NCBI RefSeq assembly: GCF_902167145.1
Contig: NC_050096.1
Coordinates: 80,038,683-80,102,682, forward strand
Direction of reading: 5' to 3'
DNA from: Zea mays
Lineage: Eukaryota; Streptophyta; Magnoliopsida; Poales; Poaceae
Length of the DNA stretch: 64,000 nucleotides
This document shows positions 1 through 11,668 of this stretch, in pieces. The notes beneath the pieces were generated by a model that saw nothing but the letters and a program-made list of their open reading frames with translations, had not been told where the DNA came from and searched no databases. The translations under genes were made by a program, and so were the position numbers. Each line of letters starts with the position of its first letter. Within the stretch, counting starts at the first letter, position 1.

Positions 1-8
1 TGCCTCAT

Positions 9-1292
9 CTAGAGCAATTGCGCGCAACAATGGCCTGCGACAATGTACTCGGCTTCGGCGGTAGAAAGAGCGACCGAATTTTGCTTCTTTGAAGCCCAAG
101 ACACCAAGGATCTTCCCAAGAACTGGCAAGTCCCCGATGTGCTCTTTCTATTAATTTTGCACCCTGCCCAATCGGCATCCAAATAACCAATTAAATCAAA
201 TGTGGATCCCCGAGGGTACCAAAGCCCAAACTTAGGAGTATAAGCCAAATATCTCAAGATTCGTTTTACGGCCGTAAGGTGAGATTCCTTAGGGTCGGAT
301 TGGAATCTTGCACACATGCATACGGAAAGCATTATGTCCGGTCGAGATGCACATAAATAGAGTAATGAACCTATCATCGACCGGTATACCTTTTGATCGA
401 TGGATTTACCTTCCGTGTCGAGGTCGAGATGCCCATTGGTTCCCATGGGTGTCTTGATGGGCTTAGCATCCTTCATTCCAAACTTGTTTAGGATGTCTTG
501 AGTATACTTTGTTTGGCTAATGAAGGTGCCCTCTTGGAGTTGCTTGACTTGAAATCCTAAGAAATACTTCAACTCCCCCATCATTGATATCTCGAATTTC
601 TGTGTCATGATCCTACTAAATTCTTCACATGTAGATTCGTTAGTAGACCCAAATATAATATCATCAACATAAATTTGGCATACAAACAAATCATTGTCAA
701 GAGTTTTAGTGAATAGAGTAGGATCGGCCTTTCCGACTTTGAAGCCATTAGCTGTAAGGAAATCTCTTAGGCATTCATACCATGCTCTTGGGGCTTGCTT
801 GAGCCCATAAAGCGCCTTGGAGAGCCTATAGACATGGTTAGGGTACTCACTGTCTTCAAAGCCGGGAGGTTGCTCAACGTAGACCTCTTCCTTTATTGGT
901 CCATTGAGGAAGGCACTCTTCACGTCCATTTGGTAAAGCTTGAAGCCATGGTAAGTAGCATAGGCTAATAATATGCGAATTGACTCAAGCCTAGCTACGG
1001 GTGCATAGGTTTCACCAAAATCCAAACCTTCGACTTGGGAGTATCCCTTGGCCACAAGTCGAGCTTTGTTCCTTGTCACCACACCATGCTCGTATTGCTT
1101 GTTGCGGAAGACCCACTTGGTTCCTACAACATTTTGGTTAGGACGTGGAACTAAATGCCATACCTCGTTCCTAGTAAAGTTGTTGAGCTCCTCTTGCATC
1201 GCCATCACCCAATCCGGATCTTGGAGTGCTTCCTCTACCCTGTGTGGCTCAATAGAGGAAACAAAAGAGTAATGCTCACAAAAAATGTGCAA
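9..1292 (-). pseudogene. copia reverse transcriptase-RNase H
   Basis: This 427-residue stretch holds the copia RT and RNase H domains. The RT N-terminus has the WVFRNK and YAPVARLES blocks. The catalytic motif is [10 protein letters not shown] near residue 210. RNase H appears near the C-terminus as DADWAG and STAEAEY. The frame ends with an in-frame TAG at 9-11, where the family normally continues (a tryptophan codon is the likely ancestor, inferred). It is separated from the integrase frame by a one-base shift at the A-run 1280-1285. Both breaks mark a decayed copy. The domain call is very secure; function in this copy is not expected. Confidence 0.9.
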
Positions 1293-2766
1293 TACGAGAT
1301 CTAGTGGTTACCCCCTTATAAATGTCGCCTAGGATGGTGTCGACAGGGTGATATCGTTGGATAGCTTGGTGGACTCTTGGGTGTGGCGGCCTTGGTTCTT
1401 CATCCTCCTTGTCTTGATCATTTGCATATCCCCCTTGATCATTGCCGTCATCTTGAGGTGGCTCATTTTCTTGATCTTCTCCTTCATCATTGTGAGCTTC
1501 ATCCTCAATTTGAGTTGGTGGAGATGCTTGCGTGGAGGAGGATGGTTGATCTTGTGCATTTGGAGGCTCTTCGGATTCCTTAGGACACACATCCCCAATG
1601 GACATGTTACTTAGCGCGATGCACGGAGCCTCTTCTTCACCTATCTCATCAAGATCAACTTGCTCTACTTGGGAGCCGTTAGTTTCATCAAACACAACGT
1701 CACAAGAAACTTCAACTAGTCCCGAGGACTTGTTAAAGACTCTATATGCCCTTGTGTTCGAATCATATCCTAGTAAAAAGCCTTCTACGGTCTTAGGAGC
1801 AAATTTGGATTTTCTACCTCTTTTAACAAGAATAAAGCATTTGCTACCAAAGACTCTAAAATATGAAATGTTGGGCTTTTTACCGGTTAGGAGTTCGTAT
1901 GATGTCTTCTTGAGGATTCGGTGTAGATATAACCGGTTGATGGCGTAGCACGCGGTGTTAACCGCCTCGTCCCAAAACCGATCCGGCGTCTTGTATTCAT
2001 CAAGCATGGTTCTTGCCATGTCCAATAGAGTTCGATTCTTTCTCTCCACTACACCATTTTGTTGTGGCGTGTAGGGAGAGGAGAACTCATGCTTGATGCC
2101 CTCCTCCTCAAGGAAGCCTTCAATTTGTGAATTCTTGAACTCCGTCCCATTGTCGCTTCTTATTTTCTTGATCCTTAAGCCGAACTCATTTTGAGGCCAT
2201 CTCAAGAATCCCTTTAAGGTTTCTTGGGTTTGTGATTTTTCCTGCAAAAAGAATACCCAAGTGAAGCGAGAATAATCATCCACAATAACTAGACAGTACT
2301 TACTCCCGCCGATGTTTATGTAAGCTATCGGGCCGAATAGGTCCATGTGTAGGAGCTCCAGTGGCCTGTCAGTCATCATGATGTTCTTGTGTGGATGATG
2401 AACTCCAACTTGCTTCCCTGCTTGGCATGCGCTACAAATCCTGTCTTTCTCAAAATAAACATTTGTTAGTCCTAAAATGTGTTCACCCTTTAGAAGCTTG
2501 TGAAGATTCTTCATTCCAACATGTGCTAGTCGGCGATGCCAGAGCCAGCCCATGTTAGTCTTAGAAATTAAGCAAGTGTCGAGTTCAGCTCTATCAAAAT
2601 CTACCAAGTATAGCTGACCCTCTAACACTCCCTTAAATGCTATTGAATCATCACTTCTTCTAAAGACAGTGACACCTACATCAGTAAACAGACAGTTGTA
2701 GCCCATTTGACATAATTGGGAAACGGAAAGCAAGTTATAATCTAAGGAATCAACAAGAAAAAACAT
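1276..2766 (-). pseudogene. copia integrase (GAG-pre-integrase plus catalytic core)
   Basis: This 496-residue frame starts inside the region after protease. It contains the pre-integrase zinc-binding part (HRRLAHVG, then CSACQAGK), followed by the rve core. The catalytic aspartates sit in HMDLFGPI and IRSDNGTEF and the glutamate in NGVVERKNR. After the core comes the acidic, low-complexity linker (repeated Glu, Asp and Gln) typical between integrase and RT in copia polyproteins. It joins the RT frame through a one-base shift near 1280-1285. It would insert the cDNA copy into chromosomal DNA; here it lies within a broken polyprotein. Confidence 0.88.
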
Positions 2767-3374
2767 TGGAAATGGAATGGTCAGGAGATATAGCTATTTT
2801 ACCCAAACCTTTGACCAAACCTTGGTTTCCATCCCCGAATGTGATAGCTCGTTGGGGATCTTGGTTTTTCTCGTAGGAGGAGAACATCTTCTTCTCCCCT
2901 GTCATGTGGTTTGTGCACCCGCTATCGATGATCCAACTTGTGCCCCAGGATGCATAAACCTACAAAACAATTTTAGTTCTTGACTTTAGGTACCCAAACG
3001 GTTTTGGGTCCTTTGGCATTAGAAACAAGAACTTTGGGTACCCAAACACAAGTTTTGGAGCCCTTGTGTTTGCCCCCAACAAACTTGGCAACTACCTTGC
3101 CGGATTTATTAGTCAAAACATAAGATGCATCAAAAGTTTTAAATGAGATGCTATAATCATTTGATGCACTAGGAGTTTAATTCTTAGGCAACTTAGCACG
3201 GTTTGGTTGCCTAGAGCTAGATGTCTCACCCTTATACATAAAAGCATGATTAGGGCCAGAGTGAGACTTCCTAGAATAAATTCTCCTAATCTTGCTCTCG
3301 GGATAACCGGCAGGGTACAAAATGTAACCCTCGTTATCCTGAGGCATGGGAGCCTTGCCCTTAACAAAATTAGA
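2767..3374 (-). pseudogene. decayed copia protease and gag-protease linker
   Basis: Between the integrase frame and the coiled-coil frame the minus strand shows recognisable protease-region fragments spread over several frames with multiple stops. The stretch around 2900-2960 reads like the W-I-I-D-S-G-C-T-N-H active-site block but carries a stop and frame changes. No single open frame covers it. The protease of this copy is dead. Confidence 0.65.
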
Positions 3375-4040
3375 CTATCTTTTAGGAGGAGCATTAAGTT
3401 TGACATTGTCTCCCCTTTGGAAGCCAATGCCATCCTTGATGCCAGGGCGTCTCCCACTATAGAGCATACTTCTAGCAAATTTAAACTTTTCATTCTCTAA
3501 GTTATGCTCGGCAATTTTAGCATCTAGTTTTGCTATATGATCATTTTGTTGTTTAATTAAGACCATATGATCATGAATAGCATCAATATCAACATCTCTA
3601 CATCTAGTGCAAATGGACACATGCTCAACGATAGATGTAGAGGGTTTGCAAGATTTTAATTCTACAACCTTAGCATGCAATATATCATTTTCACTTCTAA
3701 GGTTAGAAATAGTAACATTGCAAACATCAAAATCTTTAGCCTTACCAATTAATTTTTCATTTTCATTTCTAAGGCTAGCAAGAGAATTATTTAATTCTTC
3801 AATCTTAGCAAGTAAATCAACATTGTTATCTCTAAGATTGGGGATTGAAACATTGCACACATTAGAATCAACCTTAGCTAACAAATTAGCATTCTCATTT
3901 CTAAGGTTGTCAATAGTTTCATGGCAAGTGCTTAGCTCACTAGATAGTTTTTCACATTTTTCTACTTCTAGAGCGTAAGCATTTTTAACCTTAACATGCT
4001 TCTTATTTTCCTTGATTAGGAAGTCCTCTTGGGAGTCCAA
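3375..4040 (-). pseudogene. copia gag C-terminal coiled-coil region
   Basis: This 221-residue frame is rich in heptad-like Leu/Asn/Glu repeats: NLRNEN and SLRNENEKL recur. It lies in the same reading frame as the gag frame to its right (distance divisible by three) and is separated from it by a single TAA at 4092-4094. SIRE-type elements carry such a long coiled coil downstream of the gag zinc knuckle. The stop probably arose by C-to-T change of a glutamine codon (inferred). Confidence 0.75.
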
Positions 4041-4091
4041 GAGTTCATCCTTCTCATGGATGACATTAATTAGTTCATTTAATTTTTCTTT

Positions 4092-5639
4092 TTATTGCAT
4101 GTTTAGGTTGGCAAAAAGGGTACGCAAATTATCCTCCTCATCACTAGCATTATCATCACTAGAGGACTCATATTTAGCGGAGGATTTGGATTTAACCTTC
4201 TTCCTTTTGCCGTCCTTTGCCATGAGGCACTTGTGGCCGACGTTGGGGAAGAGAAGTCCCTTGGTGACGGCGATGTTGGCGGCGTCCTCGTCGGAGGAGG
4301 AGTCGGTGGAGCTCTCGTCGGAGTCCCACTCCCGGCAAACATGGGCATCGTCGCCCTTCTTCTTGTAGTACTTCTTCTTCTCCTTTCTTCTCCCCTTCTT
4401 GTCGTCGCCCCTGGCACTGTCACTAGAAATAGGACATTTTGCTATAAAGTGACCGGGCTTACCACACTTGTAGCAAACTTTCTTGGAGCGGGGCTTGTAA
4501 TCTTTCCCCCTCCTTTGCTTGAGGATTTGGCAGAAGCTTTTGATGATAAGTGCCATTTCCTCATTGTTGAGCTTGGAGGCGTCGATTGGTTGTCTACTTG
4601 ATGTAGACTCCTTCTTCTCCTCCGTCGCCTTGAATGCCACCGGTTGTGCTTCGGGCGTTGAGGAGGTGCCTTGCTCGATGATTTTCTTTGAGCCTTTAAT
4701 CATTAGCTCAAAGCTCACAAATTTTCCTATAACTTCCTCGGGAGACATTAGCTTATATTTAGGATCACCTCGAATTAATTGAACTTGTGTAGGGTTAAGA
4801 AAAACGAGGGATCTAAGAATAACCTTGACCATTTCATGGTCATCCCATTTTTCGCTCCCGAGGTTGCGCACTTGGTTCACCAAGGTCTTCAAGCGGTTGT
4901 ACATAGCTTGTGGATCCTCCCCTTGGTGAAGCATGAAACGACCGAGCTCCCCCTCGATCGTCTCCCACTTGGTGATCTTTGTCACCTCGTCTCCTTCGTG
5001 CGCGGTCTTGAGTACGTCCCAAATTTCCTTCGCACTCTTTAACCCTTGCACCTTGTTATACTCCTCTCGACTTAGAGAGGCGAGGAGTATAGTGGTGGCT
5101 TGGGAGTTAAAGTGGTGGATTTGGGCTACTTCGTCCGAGTCGTAGTCCTCATCCCCTATGGATGGTACCTGTACACCAAACTCAACAACATTCCAAATGC
5201 TTGTGTGGAGTGAGGTTAGATGATGCCTCATTTTATCACTCCACATGTTATAATCTTCACCGTAAAAAACCGGTGGTTTGCCTAATGGAACGGAGAGTAA
5301 AGGAGTACGCTTTGAAATGTGGGGGTAGCGTAGGGGGATCTTACTATACTTCTTGCGCTCTTGGCGCTTAGAAGTTACGGACGGTGCATCGGAGTCGGAG
5401 GTCGATGGTGATGAAGAGTCGGTCTCGTAGTAGACCACTTTCCTCATCCTCTTGTGCTTGTCGCCTCTCCAATGCGACTTGTGGGAAGAGGATTTCTTCT
5501 CCTTCCCCTTCCCTTTGTTGGAGGAGTCTTTCTTCTCCTTCCTCTTGTTGCAGGACTCTTTCGATGAAGTCTCCCCGTGGCTTGTAGTGGGCTTGTCGCC
5601 GATCTCCATCTCCTTCTTGGCGTGATCTCCCGACATCAC
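4092..5639 (-). CDS. copia gag polyprotein with zinc knuckle
   Basis: This 515-residue frame begins with ATG (MMSGDHAKKEMEIG) shortly after the primer binding site. A basic, Ser/Lys-rich N-terminus is followed by the gag core of the UBN2/copia type (for example YNRLKTLVNQVRNL, then ILRSLVFLNP). A CCHC zinc knuckle, CYKCGKPGHFIAKC, lies near residue 390. Gag packages element RNA into virus-like particles in the cytoplasm. The frame is open over gag itself but stops at 4092-4094 before the rest of the polyprotein. Length and order fit Opie/Ji gag. Confidence 0.88.
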   Translation of the reverse strand: MMSGDHAKKEMEIGDKPTTSHGETSSKESCNKRKEKKDSSNKGKGKEKKSSSHKSHWRGDKHKRMRKVVYYETDSSSPSTSDSDAPSVTSKRQERKKYSKIPLRYPHISKRTPLLSVPLGKPPVFYGEDYNMWSDKMRHHLTSLHTSIWNVVEFGVQVPSIGDEDYDSDEVAQIHHFNSQATTILLASLSREEYNKVQGLKSAKEIWDVLKTAHEGDEVTKITKWETIEGELGRFMLHQGEDPQAMYNRLKTLVNQVRNLGSEKWDDHEMVKVILRSLVFLNPTQVQLIRGDPKYKLMSPEEVIGKFVSFELMIKGSKKIIEQGTSSTPEAQPVAFKATEEKKESTSSRQPIDASKLNNEEMALIIKSFCQILKQRRGKDYKPRSKKVCYKCGKPGHFIAKCPISSDSARGDDKKGRRKEKKKYYKKKGDDAHVCREWDSDESSTDSSSDEDAANIAVTKGLLFPNVGHKCLMAKDGKRKKVKSKSSAKYESSSDDNASDEEDNLRTLFANLNMQ

Positions 5640-5667
5640 TTTGAGCGGTTAGGCTCTAATGAAGCAC

Positions 5668-5683
5668 CAGGCTCCGATGCCAA
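5668..5683 (-). other. copia primer binding site
   Basis: On the minus strand, immediately next to the LTR edge, the sequence reads TTGGCATCGGAGCCTG. This resembles the initiator tRNA-Met complement (TGGTATCAGAGC) used by most plant copia elements, with two or three changes. Confidence 0.6.
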
Positions 5684-5684
5684 T

Positions 5685-6965
5685 TGAAAGTCACCTAGAG
5701 GGGGGGTGAATAGGGCGAAACTGAAATTTACAAAGTTAATCACAACTACAAGCCGGGTTAGCGTTAGAAATAGAAATGAGTCCGAGAGAGAGGGCGCAAA
5801 ACAAATCGCTAGCGAATAAAGAGTGAGACACGTGGATTTGTTTTACCAAGGTTCGGTTCTCGCAAACCTACTCCCCGTTGAGGAGGCCACAAAGGCCGGG
5901 TCTATTTCAACCCTTTCCCTCTCTCAAACGGTCCCTCGGACCAAGTGAGATTCTCTTCTCAAATCAAACCGGGAACAAAACTTCCCCGCAAGGACCACCA
6001 CACAATTGGTGTCTCTTGCCTCAGTTACAATTGAGCTTTTGATCACAAGAACAAATGAGAAAGAAAGAAGCAATCCAAGCGCAAGAGCTCAAAAGAACAC
6101 AACAAATCTCTCTCACTAATCACTAAAGCCTTGTGTAGAATTGGAAGAGGATTTGATCACTTTGGTGTGTCTTGTATTGAATGCCTAGCTCTTGTAAGTG
6201 GTTGAAAGGTGGAAAACTTGGATGACTTGAATGAGGGGTGGTTGGGGGTTTTTATAGCCCCAACCACCAAACTAGTCGTTTGGTGGAGGCTGTCTATCGC
6301 ATGGTGCACCGGACAGTCCGGTGCACACCGGATAGTGTCCGGTGCGCCAGCCACATCACCAGGCCATCGGGTTCCGACCGTTGGAGCTCTGTCTGCTGGG
6401 CCCGCCTAGATGTCCGGTGGCGCACCGGACATGTACTGTAGAGTGTCCGGTGCGCCGTCTCGCGCGTGCCTGACCTCTGCGCGCTCTGGCGCGCATTTAA
6501 TGCCTCTGCAGGTGACCGTTGGCGCGAAGTAGCCGTTGCTCCGCCGTTACATCGGACAGTCCGGTGTACACCGGACATGTCCGGTGAATTATAGCGGAGC
6601 GGATTCCCGAAGCTGGCGAGTTCAGAGTCGCTTCTCCTTGGAGCACCGGACAGTCCGGTGAATTATAGCGCGGCGACTCTGAGTTTTCCCGAAGGTGCGA
6701 AGTTTAGCTTGGAGTCCCCTGGTGCACCGGACACTGTCCGGTGGTGCACCAGACACTGTCCGGTGCGCCAGACCAGGGCTGCCTTCGGTTATCCCTTGCT
6801 CTTTTTGTTGAACCCTTTTCTTGGTCTTTTTATTGGCCTTTTGTGAACCTTTGGCACCTGTAGAACTTATAAACTAGAGCAAACTAGTTAGTCCAATTAT
6901 TTGTGTTGGGCAATTCAACCACCAAAATCAGTTTAGGAAATAGGTGTAAGCCTAATTCCCTTTCA
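5685..6965 (-). repeat. 5' LTR of the copia element (1281 bp)
   Basis: The LTR is bounded by TG and CA: on the plus strand it runs from TGAAAGTCACC to CCCTTTCA. A TATA-like box on the minus strand (CTATAAAAA) lies at 6249-6257. The U3 part (about 6300-6790) carries at least six copies of the palindromic motif CCGGACagTCCGG. The same LTR family is present as a solo copy at 34159-35334 in the opposite orientation. Confidence 0.9.
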
Positions 6966-7079
6966 TGTGTTTATTTTGATGTACACATAATGATTCTTAC
7001 ATCTAACAATGTGTATAAGTGACAACGTTTTGCATTAATAAGATACGAAGTATGTCCTAATTATAATTAGCGAAGACGG

Positions 7080-7233
7080 GGATCCCCGATGGGGATTTGT
7101 CGCCACGAGAAACTGGGATAGGGAAGAAATGTCCCCCGCAAGCGTTCGTGGGGATCCCCACGGGTATGTTTTCGTCATAGGAACGGGGATGAGGAGCTAA
7201 AACCCGATGGGGAAATCTCTGTTGCCATCCCTA
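7080..7233. mobile_element. hAT-like fragment
   Basis: The stretch is built of repeated GGGGATCCCC-type motifs and ends with GTTGCCATCCCTA, the terminal repeat seen on the intact small hAT element at 7336-7901. The left terminus is not recognisable and no TSD was found. Probably a truncated non-autonomous hAT copy. The spacer 7234-7335 holds nothing recognised. Confidence 0.45.
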
Positions 7234-7335
7234 CTCAGGACAATAGAGAAGAAGGATACGGCATAGAAGTGACTACGAGCAAACACATAGAACAACAGCA
7301 ACACCCACTCAAAGATTTGGATCCCCTACCACAAG

Positions 7336-7901
<566 letters not shown>

Positions 7902-8060
7902 ACCACAAGCAATCAGGTGTCGGTAGCGCGAGCCACCAAAGACTATAGTAAGGGACATTCAGCCTGAACCAGTATAACCCTTGCATCCTCCGAGCACACC
8001 ATCCGGGCCTAAAACGCGCATACACAAATTTACTAGCTGGTGCTTGTTCAAAACATCGAC
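7902..8060. repeat. diverged direct repeat, copy 1
   Basis: This block is similar to 19377-19535 in the same orientation. Shared landmarks are GCCACC(A/G)AAGACTA, CAGTATAA(A)CCCTTG, GCACACCATC and AAATTTACTAGCTGGTG. The two copies flank the gypsy insertion at 8267-18622. They look like old retroelement (LTR-end-like) remnants. 8061-8266 holds nothing recognised. Confidence 0.7.
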
Positions 8061-8266
8061 AACTGTCAACTCCAGCATGGACCCCAATAAAAGCCAGTGA
8101 CAAACGTCGGTATAGGTCATAGCACTCACATGCGGGGTGTGGAACCGTCTTGGCCGAGATGAGTCAACAAGTACGAGACTACAGGACAAACAAATGACAT
8201 GGAGAATAGACGTTACCAACCGAAGTAGCGCTTCTACCATTTCCTTTTGTTATGCTCCTTCTTCTC

Positions 8267-11200
8267 TGTAACACCCGGTTTTAAAGGACAAAGCCGGGTG
8301 CATCTCATACATGCGCCAAGAAGACAACATATATAATAACAGAGTGTATAGAGATAAATGTCATAAAACATCAGAGTAATTATTACATAGCGGAAGACTT
8401 ATTACAAAATAAAGGAATAAATGTAAAACGAACTAAGGATCGTCGGCGCCAATGTCAACTGAGAAACGCCACCTAGATCAGATCGAACTCCTCAGTGTTA
8501 GGCGGCTCCTCTTCGACCACCTGTTCTTCTCCTGTGGGGGGGGGTGTGAGACAGCAAGAGTGAGCTCACATACGTTCATAGCTCAACAAGTCGTGGGGAA
8601 TAATGTGGCATAAACTCACCAAAGGTGGGAGTTCATGTAGTGTAAGGCTAATCAATGGAATAAAGGCTGAGGCTGAGCATTGCTTTTATAAGTTGGTCAA
8701 AATTTTATTAGCAATTACTAAGTGTAAGTAAATACCAAACCTTAATAATAATAAAGAACAGTAATAGTAAAATAATCCCAAATGCGATGCAAATGTCAAA
8801 TTGAATTTAAGTTCCATAATTAATCATGTGAGGGTCCGAGCCGCTCTTGACCGTGAGCACGGCTAGTATACTAGTTTTACACTCTGCAGAGGTTGCGCAT
8901 CTTTACCCACAAGTCGTGTATCCCATGTCGCCTGGGTTTGCAAGGCCCTTAGACACTACCGAGGTGAATGGCTAGGGATCCACTACGAGGCCTTTACAAA
9001 GTTCCACTAGCTTCCGAAAACCCGCTACAGTTTATAGGAAGATCCAGTACAGGGTTCCTGGCTGACAGCCATCGCAGCAAAATCAACCAGGGACCTCCCC
9101 GCACTGACCTCTCCCCTACTGCCCTTGCCCCTTTCGGGTAAGGTAGTCTTCCACTAGCTTTCCTAGTTAGTCAGCCAAGGGCGTCCCATTAAACCCTTGT
9201 GGTAGCACTGTTTTCCCGGGTGGTTCTCCATGTTCCCATTAACATAATGATCTTAACATGAACAAGGAAGAATAAAACAGATAACAATAAATAGTATAAC
9301 AATGAGTGATGAATATCTCTATACCCAAATCCACATAAAGCAATAGCATGTACTACCCAAAACTTTAGTAGTAAAACCAGTGGTGAAGCAAGGTATAAAG
9401 ATAGTCAAAATCTAGGGTATCCTATTGGGTCCCATCAAAATTAACCTATGCAGATCATTATGATTAATAAGAACATGAATGGGTAAAAGAAGTGATCAAG
9501 GGCACAACTTGCCTTCCACGAGCTCCTGCTCAGCTATCTCTACTTGTTGAACCTCAGTTTCCACAGTGGCTTGCTCGTCTATTCGCATCAACACAATACA
9601 TACATAGTATAGCCAAAATCAACATCACACCAAACATGTAAATAAAATATACAGTAAAGATATACACATTAAAGTGCAATCCTAGGAACTGGAATCACTA
9701 AATTTGGAGTTATAGCTTTCAAGTTATGAATTTCCTAAGATTTAAGGTGATTATAATAGGTTTAGATGATAAATTAATTTTCTAACAGAGTTCATGTCAA
9801 AACAGTGATTCTAAATGATAGAGAATAATATTACAAAATTTTAGAAATTGTAATGGGTCAATTTGGAGTTAACATGAATTTTCTATGAATTATACAAATT
9901 CTGGCATTTAATTAATACTAAAAATTTATTTTTAAATGTATTTCTCTGGTTTTATTTGTCCTCTGGACTGGGCGTCATTTTCTGGAAAATGCAGGGGGCT
10001 ACGCGAATAAATTCCTAGACTCAGAATTCTGTACCGCGGACTGCGGGTTGATATCTAAATACTTCGGGGGCTCTTTAGAAAAATTACCACGGCGAAGGGC
10101 TACGGTTAGATCTCGGCCGTTGGATCAACAGCCGAGGGCTCAGATCAGATCGGGATTTCGCCGAAGCGGTACGCTCGGTTGACTGTTGGATCAAAGATCT
10201 ACGGCAAGAATTTAATTAGTGCGGGATCTAAACCTATCCGCGCGATGAAGATCCAACGGTGTGGATCAATCCGAGCAAAGGGAAAACGCAGCGCTTCATC
10301 TCAGCCGTTCACTGCGAATCCAACGACGCGCAACCGTTCCCCCACCCTGGATACCGAGCGCGGCGGCGCACCAAATCACACGGCGGAGTGCTCGCCGGCG
10401 GCACGCCATCCGGCTAATCCCTGCCCCAAACCTAAAATTGGCCCGCTCTACATGATGAGACTGACATGGTGAAGATAGGGGTGGAGTTCTCACCGCGGAT
10501 TACTGCGCAGGCGAGCCTGGCCACGGGGAATGGCGGGTCCGCGGCGACGATGCGCCTCCGGCGAGGAATTGCGCGCGCACCGTAGGTCCCGACCTCCCAC
10601 AGTGGCCGCGGACGATTGCCCCAGGTACCGATGGCCCTCCCTGTCCCCAATCCGAGGACAGAGATCCGGCAGCGACAAGGTTCTCCGGCGGCGGCGCGAT
10701 TCGGTGTGGTGGCGCGTTTAGGGGCTAGCAGTGCTCGGGTCGGCGCATGGATAGAGGAAGGCGAGAGGTAGACGTAGTCGCAGGGTAGCTTTATTCCCCG
10801 AGCTCCTCCACTTCAACCGAAAGCCCGCGATTCCCCCGCAAGGTTCGCGCACGCCGTTGGGGAAGAACCGGTCAGAGTACGCGTGGGAGGTAATGCTGAC
10901 AATTGGGTCCCACACGTAAGTGAGGCGTTGCGCAGCGGAACGCGGGCCCATGCGGCAGTGGCAAGCGAGAGTGGGCGGAACGCGCGCGTTCTTCGGGGAG
11001 GGAGGCTCTGACGAGGGGACCCCGCGAGACAGTGATGGGGAGACAGCGCAAGCGGGCGAGAGACTGACGGGCGGGCCCCGCATTTCAGTGAGATCCAGAG
11101 AAAGTCGAGCGGGGACGGCGTCTGACGCGTGGGGCCGTGTTGTCGGCGCTTCCCCTGGGTTGATGGGCCGCGCGGGAGGCGAATGAAGCAGAGATGGGCC

Positions 11201-11630
11201 AAATTGGTTAGTTGCTGGCCCATATGAGGTTTTATTCTTTTCTTTTTATTTTCTTTCTCCATTTCAAGGATTACTTTAAACTCAAATTCAAATTTAGTTT
11301 CAAACCTTGTGCAAATTTATTCTCTAATCATGTTATGTAATGAAAAATACAAATTCTAGAAATATATTTATATTATTTTTATCTTCATTTCTCTTCTTTC
11401 TCTTAAACCCTAGTTTTCAATGTAGGGCTTAATCCAATTTCTAGTCATTTTCATATTGTTATTATTTTTATTTAATGCACAAACAATAAAACTCCAACAT
11501 GATGCATTTTTTCTCATTTGTTTGAATTAATCCCTAAATTGTGTGTGTGCTCTTTTCTTATGATGCAAATTTGGCACATGAAATTGAGGAATTCACCCTG
11601 TATTCTTGGTATACAAATTTGAGTATTACA
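8267..11630 (-). repeat. 3' LTR of the Tekay-like element (3364 bp)
   Basis: It differs from the other LTR by one G in a G-run (nine G at 8536-8544) and one substitution (G at 8897), as far as I could compare by eye. The open frames at about 10179-11262 lie in GC-rich LTR sequence, occur identically in both LTRs, and are not taken as genes. Confidence 0.95.
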
Positions 11631-11668
11631 AATCCTACCCCCCTTAAAAATAATCTCGTCCTCGAGAT

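Larger units (their letters stand above)
1..6965 (-). mobile_element. Ty1/copia LTR retrotransposon, Opie/Ji-like (SIRE lineage), 5' part
   Basis: A copia-type element read on the minus strand. From right to left it has an LTR (5685-6965), a primer binding site, gag with a zinc knuckle, a coiled-coil region, a broken protease, integrase, then reverse transcriptase and RNase H. The order protease-integrase-RT defines Ty1/copia. The window edge cuts the element at the end of RNase H, so its 3' LTR is not visible. The LTR starts (minus strand) TGAAAGGGAATTAGG, as I recall for maize Opie/Ji. The frame is broken by in-frame stops and frameshifts, so this copy cannot make its polyprotein. Family name is from memory; the superfamily call is secure. 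Confidence 0.9.

Noticed and set aside
10179..11262. Overlapping open frames on both strands, repeated exactly at 17171-18254
   Set aside because: They lie in the GC-rich part of the two LTRs of the same element, show no domain, and are open because of base composition.
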